From Fusicatenibacter saccharivorans (GTDB lineage Bacteria > Bacillota > Clostridia > Lachnospirales > Lachnospiraceae): DNA of 64,000 nt. The stretch lies in the NCBI RefSeq assembly GCF_015557635.1, contig NZ_JADNOP010000006.1:62001-126000 (forward strand), given 5' to 3'. Positions within the stretch are counted from its first letter, which is position 1. Each line of letters opens with the position of its first letter. Both the position numbers and the translations under genes were made by a program. Below the pieces are notes generated by a model, which saw only the letters and a list, made by a program, of their open reading frames with translations, had not been told where the DNA came from and searched no databases. Below, piece by piece: positions 51,584-60,180 of the stretch.

Positions 51584-51907
51584 ATGGATAATCGTGTTTG
51601 GGTGAAGGATGCGGTGATGACGATTCGGCTTCCGGAAGAGGTGGATCATTTTGTGGCTGACCGGCTTCGGGAGGAGGCGGGGGAGATTTTGGTGGAGAGG
51701 AATGTGAGGGAGGTGGTGTTTGACTTTCGGAAGACGGTGTTTATGGACAGTTCGGGGATTGGACTGGTGATGGGGAGGTTTCGGGAGATGGAGCTGATTG
51801 GCGGGAAGGTGAGAGCGGTGCATGTGGGAGAGCGGATGCGGAGGATTCTGGTGATGTCGGGGGTGACGCGGGTGATTGAGGTGGAAGAGGAGAAGACGTG
51901 GAAGTAG
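51584..51907 (+). CDS. spoIIAA: Anti-sigma-F factor antagonist SpoIIAA
   Basis: 107 residues from ATG 51584 behind GGGAGGATGGG; the open frame begins earlier at 51542. Single STAS domain with the phospho-serine in FMDSSGIGLVMGR. Unphosphorylated SpoIIAA binds SpoIIAB and frees sigma-F in the forespore. First gene of the spoIIA operon. Confidence 0.93.
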   Translation: MDNRVWVKDAVMTIRLPEEVDHFVADRLREEAGEILVERNVREVVFDFRKTVFMDSSGIGLVMGRFREMELIGGKVRAVHVGERMRRILVMSGVTRVIEVEEEKTWK

Positions 51908-51942
51908 GTTTTGGACGGGGAGTGGGCAGAAAGGGGAATGGG

Positions 51943-52416
51943 ATGATGCGAGAAAGGATGAAAACAGAAGAGAAGATGCGGTGGAATACGATGACGCTGG
52001 AATTTGAGAGCCGTCCCTGCAATGAGAGTTTTGCGCGGGTGTCTGCGGCGGCGTTTCTGGCGCAGCTGAATCCGACGGTGGAGGAAGTGGCGGATGTCAA
52101 GACGGCGATTTCGGAGGCGGTTACGAATGCGATGATTCACGGATACCGGCAGGAAAAAGGGAAAATTCAGATGAAGTGTGTGCTGGATCTGGAGGAGAAG
52201 GTGTTTCAGGTGACGGTAAAAGATACCGGCGTCGGGATTGAAAATGTGGAGAAGGCGATGGAGCCGATGTTTACGACCTGCCCGGAGCTGGAGCGGTCGG
52301 GGATGGGGTTTTCGTTTATGGAGGCGTTTATGGATGAGCTGGAAGTAAGGTCGCATCCGGGATGGGGGACGGAAGTGGTGATGAAACGGAAAATCGGTGT
52401 GCATCCGGAAATGTAA
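51943..52416 (+). CDS. spoIIAB: Anti-sigma-F factor SpoIIAB
   Basis: 157 residues from ATG 51943 behind AAGGGG; the open frame starts at 51898. GHKL ATPase/kinase domain: N-box ISEAVTNAMIHGY, G1 DTGVGI, and G2 SGMGFSFM. It phosphorylates SpoIIAA on serine and sequesters sigma-F. The predicted N-terminus is about 10 residues longer than usual, so MKTEEKMRWN (51958) or later Met may be the real start. Confidence 0.92.
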   Translation: MMRERMKTEEKMRWNTMTLEFESRPCNESFARVSAAAFLAQLNPTVEEVADVKTAISEAVTNAMIHGYRQEKGKIQMKCVLDLEEKVFQVTVKDTGVGIENVEKAMEPMFTTCPELERSGMGFSFMEAFMDELEVRSHPGWGTEVVMKRKIGVHPEM

Positions 52417-52449
52417 GGGCCGGATCGGAAGTCATAGGAGTCAGAATGC

Positions 52450-53166
52450 ATGGAACATACGCTTGCCCTGATCGAAAAGGCACACGAAGGGGATAAAGCG
52501 GCAAGGGATACACTGGCAGAGGAAAATATGGGACTGGTCTGGAGCATGGTGAGGCGGTTTGCAAACCGCGGGGTGGAGATGGAGGATCTGTGCCAGATCG
52601 GGAGCATTGGGCTGTTGAAGGCGATTGATAAATTTGATCCTTCGTTTGAAGTCTGTTTTTCGACGTATGCGGTTCCGATGATTGCGGGGGAGATCCGGCG
52701 GTTTCTGCGGTCGGAGGGGATGGTGAAGGTGAGCCGCCCGATCCGGGAACTGGCGTGGAAAGCGTATGCGGTGCGTGAGCGGCTGGAGCGGGAGAACGGG
52801 CGCGATCCGACGCTGGCGGAGATAGCGGGGGAGCTTGATGTTACCGTGGAAGAAATCGTGGAGGCGATGGAGTCCGGCGCGGAGGTGGAATCGCTGCAGA
52901 AGACCATCTATCAGGGGGAAAACCACGATATTTCTCTGATGGACCGCATTCCGGAAAAAGAGAACGGGCAGGAAAAGCTGCTGAACCGGATTTTCTTGGA
53001 AGAGCTGTTGGGACGACTGCCCGCGAAGGAGCGGCAGCTCATCTACATGCGCTATTTTCAGGACATGACGCAGGCGCAGATCGCCGGAAAACTGGGGATT
53101 TCGCAGGTGCAGGTGTCGCGGATGGAAAAGAAGATTCTGCGGCAGATGCGGATGGAAAAGGTCTGA
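52450..53166 (+). CDS. sigF: RNA polymerase sigma-F factor
   Basis: 238 residues. Region 2: EDLCQIGSIGLLKAIDKF, then FSTYAVPMIAGEIRRFLR for core binding and -10 recognition. Region 3 PTLAEIAGELDVTVEEIVEAM, and region 4 HTH MTQAQIAGKLGISQVQVSRME for -35 recognition. Order spoIIAA-spoIIAB-sigF is that of all endospore formers. A GGCGCTTTTC / GAAAAGCGCC inverted repeat at 53190-53223 follows. Confidence 0.96.
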   Translation: MEHTLALIEKAHEGDKAARDTLAEENMGLVWSMVRRFANRGVEMEDLCQIGSIGLLKAIDKFDPSFEVCFSTYAVPMIAGEIRRFLRSEGMVKVSRPIRELAWKAYAVRERLERENGRDPTLAEIAGELDVTVEEIVEAMESGAEVESLQKTIYQGENHDISLMDRIPEKENGQEKLLNRIFLEELLGRLPAKERQLIYMRYFQDMTQAQIAGKLGISQVQVSRMEKKILRQMRMEKV

Positions 53167-53189
53167 CAAAAATACAAATCCGGCGGAAG

Positions 53190-53223
53190 GGCGCTTTTCC
53201 TGGGAAAGGCAGAGAAAAGCGCC
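53190..53223 (+). terminator. Hairpin after sigF, no T-run
   Basis: GGCGCTTTTC and GAAAAGCGCC separated by 14 bases. It is followed by GC-rich sequence rather than T, so it may be a stabilising stem rather than a terminator. Confidence 0.5.
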
Positions 53224-53359
53224 TGAAACCCGGGCGGATAAAGGAAGAAAAGAAAGGCGAAGCGGGGAAAGGCGGCAGAAAGTTTAAAAATATTCACTGG
53301 AATATCGGAGGAAGGTGTGCTACAATGAGCGAAATACGAAGAAAGGCAGGTGGAAGAAC

Positions 53360-53914
53360 ATGGATTATCTGACAGAAAATGTGGCAGTCAATCTGAAACG
53401 GATCCGGCAGTCGAAAGGGATGAGTCTCGACCAGGCCTCAGAGCAGACCGGGGTCAGCAAGAGTATGCTCTCGCAGATCGAAAAGGGAACGGCGAACCCG
53501 TCGCTTGGCGTGCTCGGGAAGATTACGAGCGGCCTGCGGATTGAATTTCAGGAGCTGATTGCAACGCCGCTGGTGGATAGTTATCTTGTGACACCGGAGG
53601 ATCTGGTTCCGACGAAAGAGCTGGAGGGGCAGTACACTGTGTGGACGTGCTTTCCGTATGAGGACACGCGGCTTGTGGAAATCTACCGTATCGACATCGA
53701 ACCGGGCGGAACGTATGTGAGCGGCGGCCACGGAGAGAAAACAAGAGAGTACCTGGTGGTGACAGACGGCGTGATGACCGTGGAGTGCAATGGAAAAGAG
53801 CATGAGATCCACCTGAAGCAGGCATTCCGTTTCGAGACAGACCAGACCCACATCTACCGCAACAGAGGGACGGAGAAGACGAGCTGCATGTGTTTCTTTC
53901 TCGACTATCACTAA
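53360..53914 (+). CDS. XRE-cupin transcriptional regulator (PuuR-like)
   Basis: 184 residues from ATG 53360. HTH of XRE type in residues 8-62 (KGMSLDQASEQTGVSKSMLSQIEKG, split here as SLDQASEQTGVSKSMLSQIE), and a cupin sensor at about 105-180 (GGTYVSGGHGEKTREYLV, GKEHEIHLKQAFRFETD). Regulators of this form (PuuR, SutR) respond to small amine or sulfur metabolites. The next genes are an aminotransferase, permease and dehydrogenase, so a catabolic target is likely. Confidence 0.85.
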   Translation: MDYLTENVAVNLKRIRQSKGMSLDQASEQTGVSKSMLSQIEKGTANPSLGVLGKITSGLRIEFQELIATPLVDSYLVTPEDLVPTKELEGQYTVWTCFPYEDTRLVEIYRIDIEPGGTYVSGGHGEKTREYLVVTDGVMTVECNGKEHEIHLKQAFRFETDQTHIYRNRGTEKTSCMCFFLDYH

Positions 53915-54106
53915 AAGCCGCAGAATAACAGGCTTTCTTTTTTTGAATGAACTGTTCAATATAATGGACAGAAATCCGCTGGAACATCAGAATAAAAAAC
54001 AACGGATATGAAAAAAATACGGCGGAAGACGAAAAAACATCAAAAAAAATAGAAAAAGCGGGTGTTAAAAAAAAATAAAAATAAAAAACTTTTTAAAAAA
54101 AAGTAA

Positions 54107-54135
54107 TTGACAAATATAGGGAGTGGTGCTATTGT
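54107..54135 (+). promoter_or_regulatory. Sigma-A promoter of the aminotransferase operon
   Basis: TTGACA (54107-54112), 17 bases, TATTGT (54130-54135). The adjoining 53915-54106 is very A-rich and holds no gene. Confidence 0.7.
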
Positions 54136-54160
54136 ATGGTTGTACAAAATAATAAACGAA

Positions 54161-54210
54161 AAACAAAGCAAAGACGCTTACCAACGAGTAGTCTTTGCTT
54201 TTTTGTTTTT
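54161..54210 (+). terminator. Leader terminator or attenuator
   Basis: AAGCAAAGAC...GTCTTTGCTTTTTTG between the promoter and the ATG at 54251. Its position inside the leader suggests attenuation; no antiterminator is evident. Confidence 0.7.
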
Positions 54211-54250
54211 TATTTAAAAAATCTTTTCAACGCTATGGGAGGATAACACT

Positions 54251-55468
54251 ATGAGATTAAAAGACACAGGATTAACGGTTCAGGACATCAAAGACAAAGT
54301 AAACAAGTACATGATCGAGACCTACGAGCGTTTCGATTTCCTTGCAGAAACCGCAGAGGGGATGTACATGTACGACGAAAACGGAACGCCGTATCTTGAC
54401 TTTTACGCAGGAATCGCCGTAAACAACGCCGGAAACAGAAACCCGAAAGTTGTTGCAGCAGCAAAAGAGCAGCTCGACGATATCATGCATACCTTCAACT
54501 ATCCATACACCATCCCGCAGGCACTGCTTGCTGAGAAAGTCTGCGAGACCATCGGCATGGACAAGATCTTCTATCAGAACTCCGGTACCGAGGCGAACGA
54601 GGCCATGATCAAAATGGCAAGAAAGTACGGCATCGAGAAATACGGCCCGAACCGTTACCACATCGTAACCGCAAAGATGGGCTTCCATGGAAGAACCTTC
54701 GGTGCCATGTCTGCAACCGGTCAGCCGGGCAACGGATGCCAGGTTGGATTCGGACCGATGACCTACGGATTCTCCTACGCACCGTACAATGATCTGCAGG
54801 CCTTCAAAGATGCATGTACCGAAAACACCATTGCCATCATGGTTGAGCCGGTACAGGGCGAAGGCGGTGTTCATCCGGCAACGAAAGAGTTCATGCAGGG
54901 ACTCCGGAAGTTCTGTGATGAGAACGACATGCTGCTTCTGATTGATGAAGTACAGACCGGCTGGTGCAGAACCGGTGCGGTAATGTCTTACATGAACTAC
55001 GGCATCAAACCGGATATCGTATCCATGGCAAAAGGTCTTGGCGGCGGAATGCCGATTGGTGCAATCTGCGCAACAGCTGAAGTAGCAAAAGCCTTTACCC
55101 CGGGATCTCACGGAACTACCTTCGGCGGCCATCCAGTCAGCTGTGCAGCAGCACTGGCAGAAGTCAACGAACTGATCGACCGCGGCCTTGCCGGAAATGC
55201 AAAGAAAGTCGGTGATTACTTCGCAGAAAAATTAGCAAAACTGCCGCATGTCAAAGAAGTCAGACATCAGGGACTGCTGGTCGGCGTAGAGTTTGATGAT
55301 ATCATCAGCGGCGTAGAAGTCAAACATGGCTGCCTTGACCGCCATCTGCTGATCACCGCCATCGGAGCGCACATCATTCGTCTGATCCCTCCGCTTATCG
55401 TAACCGAGGAGGACTGCGACAAGGCAGTTGCTATCATCGAAGAAACCGTAAAAGCTCTGGAAAAATAA
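54251..55468 (+). CDS. Class III (ArgD/GABA-type) PLP aminotransferase
   Basis: 405 residues behind GGGAGG. SGTEANEAMIKMAR, GFHGRTFGAMSATG, EPVQGEGGV, IDEVQTGWCRTG and the PLP lysine in SMAKGLGGGMPIGA. This subgroup covers acetylornithine, ornithine, putrescine and 4-aminobutyrate transaminases. With an amine-type permease and an iron alcohol dehydrogenase next to it, an omega-amino substrate is the best guess: aldehyde formed here, then reduced. No arginine biosynthesis genes are around, arguing against argD. Confidence 0.85.
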   Translation: MRLKDTGLTVQDIKDKVNKYMIETYERFDFLAETAEGMYMYDENGTPYLDFYAGIAVNNAGNRNPKVVAAAKEQLDDIMHTFNYPYTIPQALLAEKVCETIGMDKIFYQNSGTEANEAMIKMARKYGIEKYGPNRYHIVTAKMGFHGRTFGAMSATGQPGNGCQVGFGPMTYGFSYAPYNDLQAFKDACTENTIAIMVEPVQGEGGVHPATKEFMQGLRKFCDENDMLLLIDEVQTGWCRTGAVMSYMNYGIKPDIVSMAKGLGGGMPIGAICATAEVAKAFTPGSHGTTFGGHPVSCAAALAEVNELIDRGLAGNAKKVGDYFAEKLAKLPHVKEVRHQGLLVGVEFDDIISGVEVKHGCLDRHLLITAIGAHIIRLIPPLIVTEEDCDKAVAIIEETVKALEK

Positions 55469-55510
55469 AGAATTCTTATAGAAACAAAGAAAATCTCATA
55501 GCGTGAAAAG

Positions 55511-55567
55511 AACAGGACAAGGACGTCAAAAAGCAAAGAACCATGCTTCGCCCCTGTCCTGTTTTTC
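55511..55567 (+). terminator. Rho-independent terminator
   Basis: AACAGGACA...TGTCCTGTT followed by T-run. Confidence 0.75.
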
Positions 55568-55631
55568 TTTTCATTCTGTGAATCGGAAACAACAGGTAAA
55601 ACAGAGAAATTAAATGTGAGAGGAAAACGGT

Positions 55632-56252
55632 ATGGGACATCTGGTTATCACAATCGGCTGCGAGTACGGAGCCAAAGGAAATGCCATCGGCAGGAAAATT
55701 GCGGAGGATCTCGGAATTAAGTTCTACGACCGCGATCTGGTGGATCAGATTATTGAAGAAGTCGGAATTCCGAAAGACATCATGAACCGTGTAGAAGAGG
55801 GCGGTACGATTGCCGGAAAAGGAGCCGAGGGCGATGTCCGTGGATCCTTCTCAAAATATGCGGACCTGACCGAGCGTGCGATTCATGTACAGAAGCAGAT
55901 CATCCGGAAACTGGCAGAAAAAGAGGCCTGCGTCATCATCGGACGATCCGCGGATTACATCTTAAAGGACAGCAAAGATATCAAGCTCCTCCGGGCTTTT
56001 ATCTATGCACCGGATGAGATCCGCATTCAGAATATCATGAAGAGCCACAGCCTTTCCGAGAGCGATGCAAAAATTCTGCTGCTCGAGAAGGACAAACGGT
56101 ATCACAAGCGTCATCTGGCGCTGACCGGCAGCAACCGCGGAGACCGGCACAACCGAGACATTCTGATCAACAGTGCATTCCTTGGTGTGGAGGGCACAGC
56201 GGAGTATCTCGAGGAACTGATTCAGAAGAAATACGGAAGCGGGGAGGAATAA
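55632..56252 (+). CDS. Cytidylate kinase-like family protein
   Basis: 206 residues behind GAGAGG. ITIGCEYGAKGNAIGRKIAEDLG is the Cmk-like phosphate loop (here G-x-x-G-A-K-G-N), FYDRDLVDQI the second block, and CVIIGRSADYIL plus the RIQNIMKSH helix a further match. Family members of this cytidylate kinase-like set are not proven nucleotide kinases. Here the lysine of the loop is AKGN rather than GKST, so the substrate may differ. Followed at 3 bases by the permease. Confidence 0.8.
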   Translation: MGHLVITIGCEYGAKGNAIGRKIAEDLGIKFYDRDLVDQIIEEVGIPKDIMNRVEEGGTIAGKGAEGDVRGSFSKYADLTERAIHVQKQIIRKLAEKEACVIIGRSADYILKDSKDIKLLRAFIYAPDEIRIQNIMKSHSLSESDAKILLLEKDKRYHKRHLALTGSNRGDRHNRDILINSAFLGVEGTAEYLEELIQKKYGSGEE

Positions 56253-56255
56253 GCC

Positions 56256-57779
56256 ATGGAACAGAAAAAATCAGAATTTGACAAAGTATTAGGTGCATGG
56301 GATATTCTCGTCATCGCTTTCGGAGCCATGATCGGCTGGGGCTGGGTCGTATCCTCAGGAAGCTGGATTCAGAAGGGCGGCGTTGTCGGAGCTTCAATTG
56401 CGTTTGCGATCGGCGGTGTCATGATCTTCTTCATCGGACTGACTTACGCAGAACTGACTGCAGCGATGCCGCAGTGCGGCGGCGAGCACGTCTTCAGCTA
56501 CAAGGCGATGGGCCCGAACGGTTCGTTCATCTGTACCTGGGCGATTATTTTAGGATACGTCAGTGTTACGTGTTTCGAGGCGTGCGCCTTCCCAACCATC
56601 ATCACGTATCTGTGGCCGGGATTCCTGAAAGGCTATATGTACAGCGTGGCAGGATTTGATATCTATGCTTCCTGGGTAGCCGTAGCCGTTATTGTAGCGT
56701 TCCTCATCACACTGATCAATGTGCTGGGCGCAAAAACAGCAGCCGTTCTGCAGACGGTCCTTACCTGTATCATCGGCGGCGCTGGTATCCTTCTGATTGT
56801 GGCATCCGTGATCAACGGAGATTCCAGCAATCTGCAGGGACAGATGTTCGTCGGCGAGAGCACCGGAACGATGTTCCAGAACATCATCAAAGTTGCTGTT
56901 GTTACCCCGTTCTTCTTCATCGGCTTTGACGTTATCCCGCAGGCAGCAGAGGAAATCAACGTTCCGTTAAAGAAAATCGGTAAAATGATGATTCTCTCCG
57001 TTGTACTCGCTGTTGTTTTCTATTCCTGTGTTATCCTGGCTGTCGGCTATGTGCTGAACCCGTCCGAAATCCTGAGCTCGGAAGCAGGAACCGGACTTGT
57101 CACAGCAGATGCGATGGCGAAAGCGTTCGGTACAGCGGTTATGGCAAAAGTCATCATCGTCGGCGGTATGTGCGGTATCATCACATCCTGGAACTCCTTT
57201 ATGATCGGCGGTTCCCGTGCTCTGTACTCTATGGCTGAATCCTACATGATTCCGCCGATGTTCGCAAAGCTTCATCCGCAGCACAAAACTCCGATCAACG
57301 CCCTGTTCCTGATCGGCGCGCTGACTATGCTGGCTCCGTTTGCAGGACGAGGCATGATGGTGTGGATCTGTGATGCAGGTAACTTTGGATGCTGTCTTGC
57401 CTACTGTATGGTATCTCTTTCCTTCCTGATCCTGCGGAAGAAAGAACCGGATATGCCGCGTCCGTACCGTGTTCCGGCATACAAATTTGTTGGAACGATG
57501 GCGGTTCTGATGTCCGGATGCATGGTGCTTGTTTACTGCATTCCTGGTTCCGGCGGAACACTGGTATGGCAGGAGTGGCTGATGGTAGGCGGCTGGAGCC
57601 TCCTCGGTGTTGTATTTTTTGCAGTCTGCAAGTTCAAATATAAAGAGAAGTTCGGCAGCCTGATCGAGCTGATCTCCGACGAGGACGCAGCGTCCCTGAT
57701 GCCGGAGGCAGACGATGCGGAACTCGACGTTGTTATCGATGCAGCGATCGACCGTGTTCTTGCCAAAATGGCTGGCTGA
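56256..57779 (+). CDS. APC-family amino acid/polyamine permease
   Basis: 507 residues with 12 membrane helices. IAFGAMIGWGWVVSSGSW is the substrate-binding G-x-x-I-G-x-G-W segment of APC carriers, and the C-terminal part is a long cytoplasmic tail (about 455-507) with several acidic residues. Transports an amino acid or amine, probably with H+ or Na+. Close coupling to the kinase-like gene and the next alcohol dehydrogenase indicates one operon, with a hairpin between. Confidence 0.9.
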   Translation: MEQKKSEFDKVLGAWDILVIAFGAMIGWGWVVSSGSWIQKGGVVGASIAFAIGGVMIFFIGLTYAELTAAMPQCGGEHVFSYKAMGPNGSFICTWAIILGYVSVTCFEACAFPTIITYLWPGFLKGYMYSVAGFDIYASWVAVAVIVAFLITLINVLGAKTAAVLQTVLTCIIGGAGILLIVASVINGDSSNLQGQMFVGESTGTMFQNIIKVAVVTPFFFIGFDVIPQAAEEINVPLKKIGKMMILSVVLAVVFYSCVILAVGYVLNPSEILSSEAGTGLVTADAMAKAFGTAVMAKVIIVGGMCGIITSWNSFMIGGSRALYSMAESYMIPPMFAKLHPQHKTPINALFLIGALTMLAPFAGRGMMVWICDAGNFGCCLAYCMVSLSFLILRKKEPDMPRPYRVPAYKFVGTMAVLMSGCMVLVYCIPGSGGTLVWQEWLMVGGWSLLGVVFFAVCKFKYKEKFGSLIELISDEDAASLMPEADDAELDVVIDAAIDRVLAKMAG

Positions 57780-57798
57780 AGCTGAGATAGGATAAAAC

Positions 57799-57836
57799 AA
57801 AGCGTGTCGGAAAGAAAAATTTTCGGCACGCTTTCT
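57799..57836 (+). terminator. Intercistronic terminator-like hairpin
   Basis: AAAGCGTGTCGGAAA...TTTTCGGCACGCTTT, 15-bp arms, between the permease and dehydrogenase. A short T-run allows partial termination and so different expression levels. Confidence 0.6.
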
Positions 57837-57857
57837 GAAAGAAAGGGGAAAAATAAG

Positions 57858-59042
57858 ATGAATCCATTCGAATTTTCGATTCCACAGAATATTATTGTCG
57901 GAGCAGGAACGCTTGCCAAACTGCCGGAGTGTGCCAAGAAGATGGGCGGAACCCATGCGATGATTCTTTCCGGTCCTACCCTGAAAAAAATGGGCGTTGT
58001 GGACAAAGCAGCGGACAGCCTGAAAGCGGCAGGCATCGCAGCCGATATTTTCACAGATATTGAGGCGAATCCGTCTGTGACGACAGTAGAAAAAGCAACC
58101 GAGAGCTATCTTGCTTCCGACGCAGACTTTCTCGTAGCACTCGGCGGCGGTTCTCCGATGGATGTAGCAAAGGCCGTCGGTGTGACGGCAAAATACGGCG
58201 GAAGCATCACGGAATACGAAGGCGCACACAAAGTGCCGGGAAAAATTGTCCCGCTGATTGCCATTCCGACGACTGCGGGAACCGGCTCCGAGGTGACCGC
58301 ATTTTCCGTGATCACCGACCACAGCAGAGATTACAAGCTGACCGTATTCAGCTATGAACTTCTGCCGGAGTATGCCATTCTTGATCCGGAACTTTTAACT
58401 TCCGCTCCGGCATCCGTTGCGGCAGCCTGCGGTATCGATGCCTTTATCCATGCGGAGGAGGCTTATATTTCCACAGCCGCATCTCCGTTCTCCGATGCCA
58501 TGGCAGAAAAAGCGATGGAATTGATCGGTAAAAATATCCGCCGTTTCGTGGCGCGCAGAACCGATCTCGAAGCCGCAGAGGCGATGCTGACCGGTTCGCT
58601 GTTCGCGGGTATTGCATTTTCCTACGCAAGACTTGGAAATGTCCATGCAATGAGTCATCCTGTGAGCGCCTTCTTCGATGTGCCGCACGGCGTGGCAAAT
58701 GCCGTTCTGCTTCCGGTCATCGCAGAGTACAATGCACTGGCAGACCATGGAAGATATCTGAAGATCTACAACTACATCAGCGAAATCCCGGCATACGCCG
58801 ATGAATTTGAGCCAATGATGCTGGTCGGCGCGATCCGCGAGCTGACCGCAGCCATCGGAATCCCGGCCAGCCTGACCGATGCGATCCGCCAGGCGGCAAA
58901 GGGAAAAGAAGTGACAGCAGAGGAGATCGAGAGCAAAATCGTGCCGATGGCGGTAGATGCGATGAAGAGCGGAAACATCGCCGTCAACCCGAGAGCGTCC
59001 TGTCAGCAGGACATCGAGGCGCTGTACCGGAAAGCACTGTAA
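57858..59042 (+). CDS. Iron-containing alcohol dehydrogenase
   Basis: 394 residues from ATG 57858 behind AAAGGGG; the frame opens at 57804 in the hairpin. Rossmann N-terminal half with GGGSPMDVAKAVG (NAD binding) and the iron-binding domain with DAFIHAEEAY, then HAMSHPVSAFFDVPHGVAN. Closest to group III ADHs such as 4-hydroxybutyrate or lactaldehyde dehydrogenases. Likely reduces the semialdehyde produced by the aminotransferase, which regenerates NAD+. Terminator follows. Confidence 0.9.
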   Translation: MNPFEFSIPQNIIVGAGTLAKLPECAKKMGGTHAMILSGPTLKKMGVVDKAADSLKAAGIAADIFTDIEANPSVTTVEKATESYLASDADFLVALGGGSPMDVAKAVGVTAKYGGSITEYEGAHKVPGKIVPLIAIPTTAGTGSEVTAFSVITDHSRDYKLTVFSYELLPEYAILDPELLTSAPASVAAACGIDAFIHAEEAYISTAASPFSDAMAEKAMELIGKNIRRFVARRTDLEAAEAMLTGSLFAGIAFSYARLGNVHAMSHPVSAFFDVPHGVANAVLLPVIAEYNALADHGRYLKIYNYISEIPAYADEFEPMMLVGAIRELTAAIGIPASLTDAIRQAAKGKEVTAEEIESKIVPMAVDAMKSGNIAVNPRASCQQDIEALYRKAL

Positions 59043-59072
59043 GAGACAAGCTAATTTATAGAAGAAACCGTA

Positions 59073-59115
59073 AAGGGCGATGCTGTGAAAAGTATGTACA
59101 GCATCGTCCTTTTTC
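59073..59115 (+). terminator. Rho-independent terminator
   Basis: AAAGGGCGATGCTGT...ACAGCATCGTCCTTTTT after the dehydrogenase. Confidence 0.88.
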
Positions 59116-59229
59116 TGCTTGTCTTCCGAAAATATGTGCTGTAAAATAAATTTATCGTGCTGTTCTTACAAAACAGAGCAGCGAGGGGTGGATTTTTTTA
59201 TTAAATCTTACTGTTGGAGGAAGCAAAAC

Positions 59230-60174
59230 ATGGAAAATAATGTATTGCAGCAATTAAAAGAAAATATTGCAAAGGTCATGATCGGAAACGAGCGCACGAT
59301 CGAGCTTGTCCTGACCTGCCTTGTTGCCAAAGGTCATATCCTGCTTGAGGATGTCCCGGGGACAGGAAAAACGGTCATGGCGAAATCCCTTGCGAAATCC
59401 GTCGAGGCAGAGTTCGGCCGCATCCAGTTCACACCGGACTTACTGCCGTCCGATGTCACCGGTCTCAATTATTTTGATGCCAAAAGCGGAGAGTTTGTCT
59501 TCTCGAAAGGCCCTGCCTTCTGCAACATTCTGCTTGCCGATGAGATCAACCGTGCAACGCCGAAGACGCAGAGCAGCCTTCTCGAGTGCATGGCTGAGCG
59601 CCAGATCACCGTAGACGGTGTGACACGGCCGCTCGAGGAGCCGTTCCTCGTCATCGCCACGCAGAACCCGCTTGAGACACTCGGAACCTTCCCGCTGCCG
59701 GAGGCGCAGATGGACCGTTTTTTAATGAAACTTTCGATGGAAGCATTAAGCCCGGCGGAAGAGACACAGATGATCGCCCGTTTCCTGACCGAGGAGCCGC
59801 TCGCTGAGCTGTCGTCCGTCTGCCAAAAAGAAGAAATCCGTGCCCTGCAGGAGGCGTGTAAAGAAGTCTATCTGCATCCGGAACTGGTACAGTATCTCGT
59901 CCGCGTCGTACAGGAGACGAGAGTCAACAGCAAAATTGCAAGCGGTGTGAGCCCGCGTGGAACACTCGCATTTTTACGTGCCGTACAGGGCCACGCGCTG
60001 GTGCAGGGACGAAACTACGTTGTGCCGGAGGACTTCAAGACCGTGGCTGTTCCGGTACTCGCACACCGTCTCACCATGCAGATCGGCGCAGACGACGGAA
60101 GAGCCGCAGAATCGGTGATCGAGGAAATTTTAAACCGCATCGATCTGCCGACCGAAAACTGGTCAGGAAGGTAA
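59230..60174 (+). CDS. MoxR-family AAA+ ATPase
   Basis: 314 residues from ATG 59230 behind TTGGAGG; the frame opens at 59119 without a ribosome site. Walker A LEDVPGTGKTVMAK, Walker B NILLADEINRATPKTQSSLLE and RFLMKLSM as the MoxR signature. MoxR ATPases remodel vWA or DUF58 partner proteins. Followed at 6 bases by a DUF58 gene and a membrane protein, the usual trio. Confidence 0.92.
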   Translation: MENNVLQQLKENIAKVMIGNERTIELVLTCLVAKGHILLEDVPGTGKTVMAKSLAKSVEAEFGRIQFTPDLLPSDVTGLNYFDAKSGEFVFSKGPAFCNILLADEINRATPKTQSSLLECMAERQITVDGVTRPLEEPFLVIATQNPLETLGTFPLPEAQMDRFLMKLSMEALSPAEETQMIARFLTEEPLAELSSVCQKEEIRALQEACKEVYLHPELVQYLVRVVQETRVNSKIASGVSPRGTLAFLRAVQGHALVQGRNYVVPEDFKTVAVPVLAHRLTMQIGADDGRAAESVIEEILNRIDLPTENWSGR

Positions 60175-60180
60175 CGGACT

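Noticed and set aside
54251-55468. Naming the aminotransferase argD
   Set aside because: No arginine biosynthesis genes nearby; the context points to a catabolic omega-aminotransferase and the motifs do not decide.
56967-58322. 451-codon minus-strand frame across the permease/dehydrogenase boundary
   Set aside because: Histidine/arginine-rich, no domain, and crosses two well-supported genes and a hairpin.
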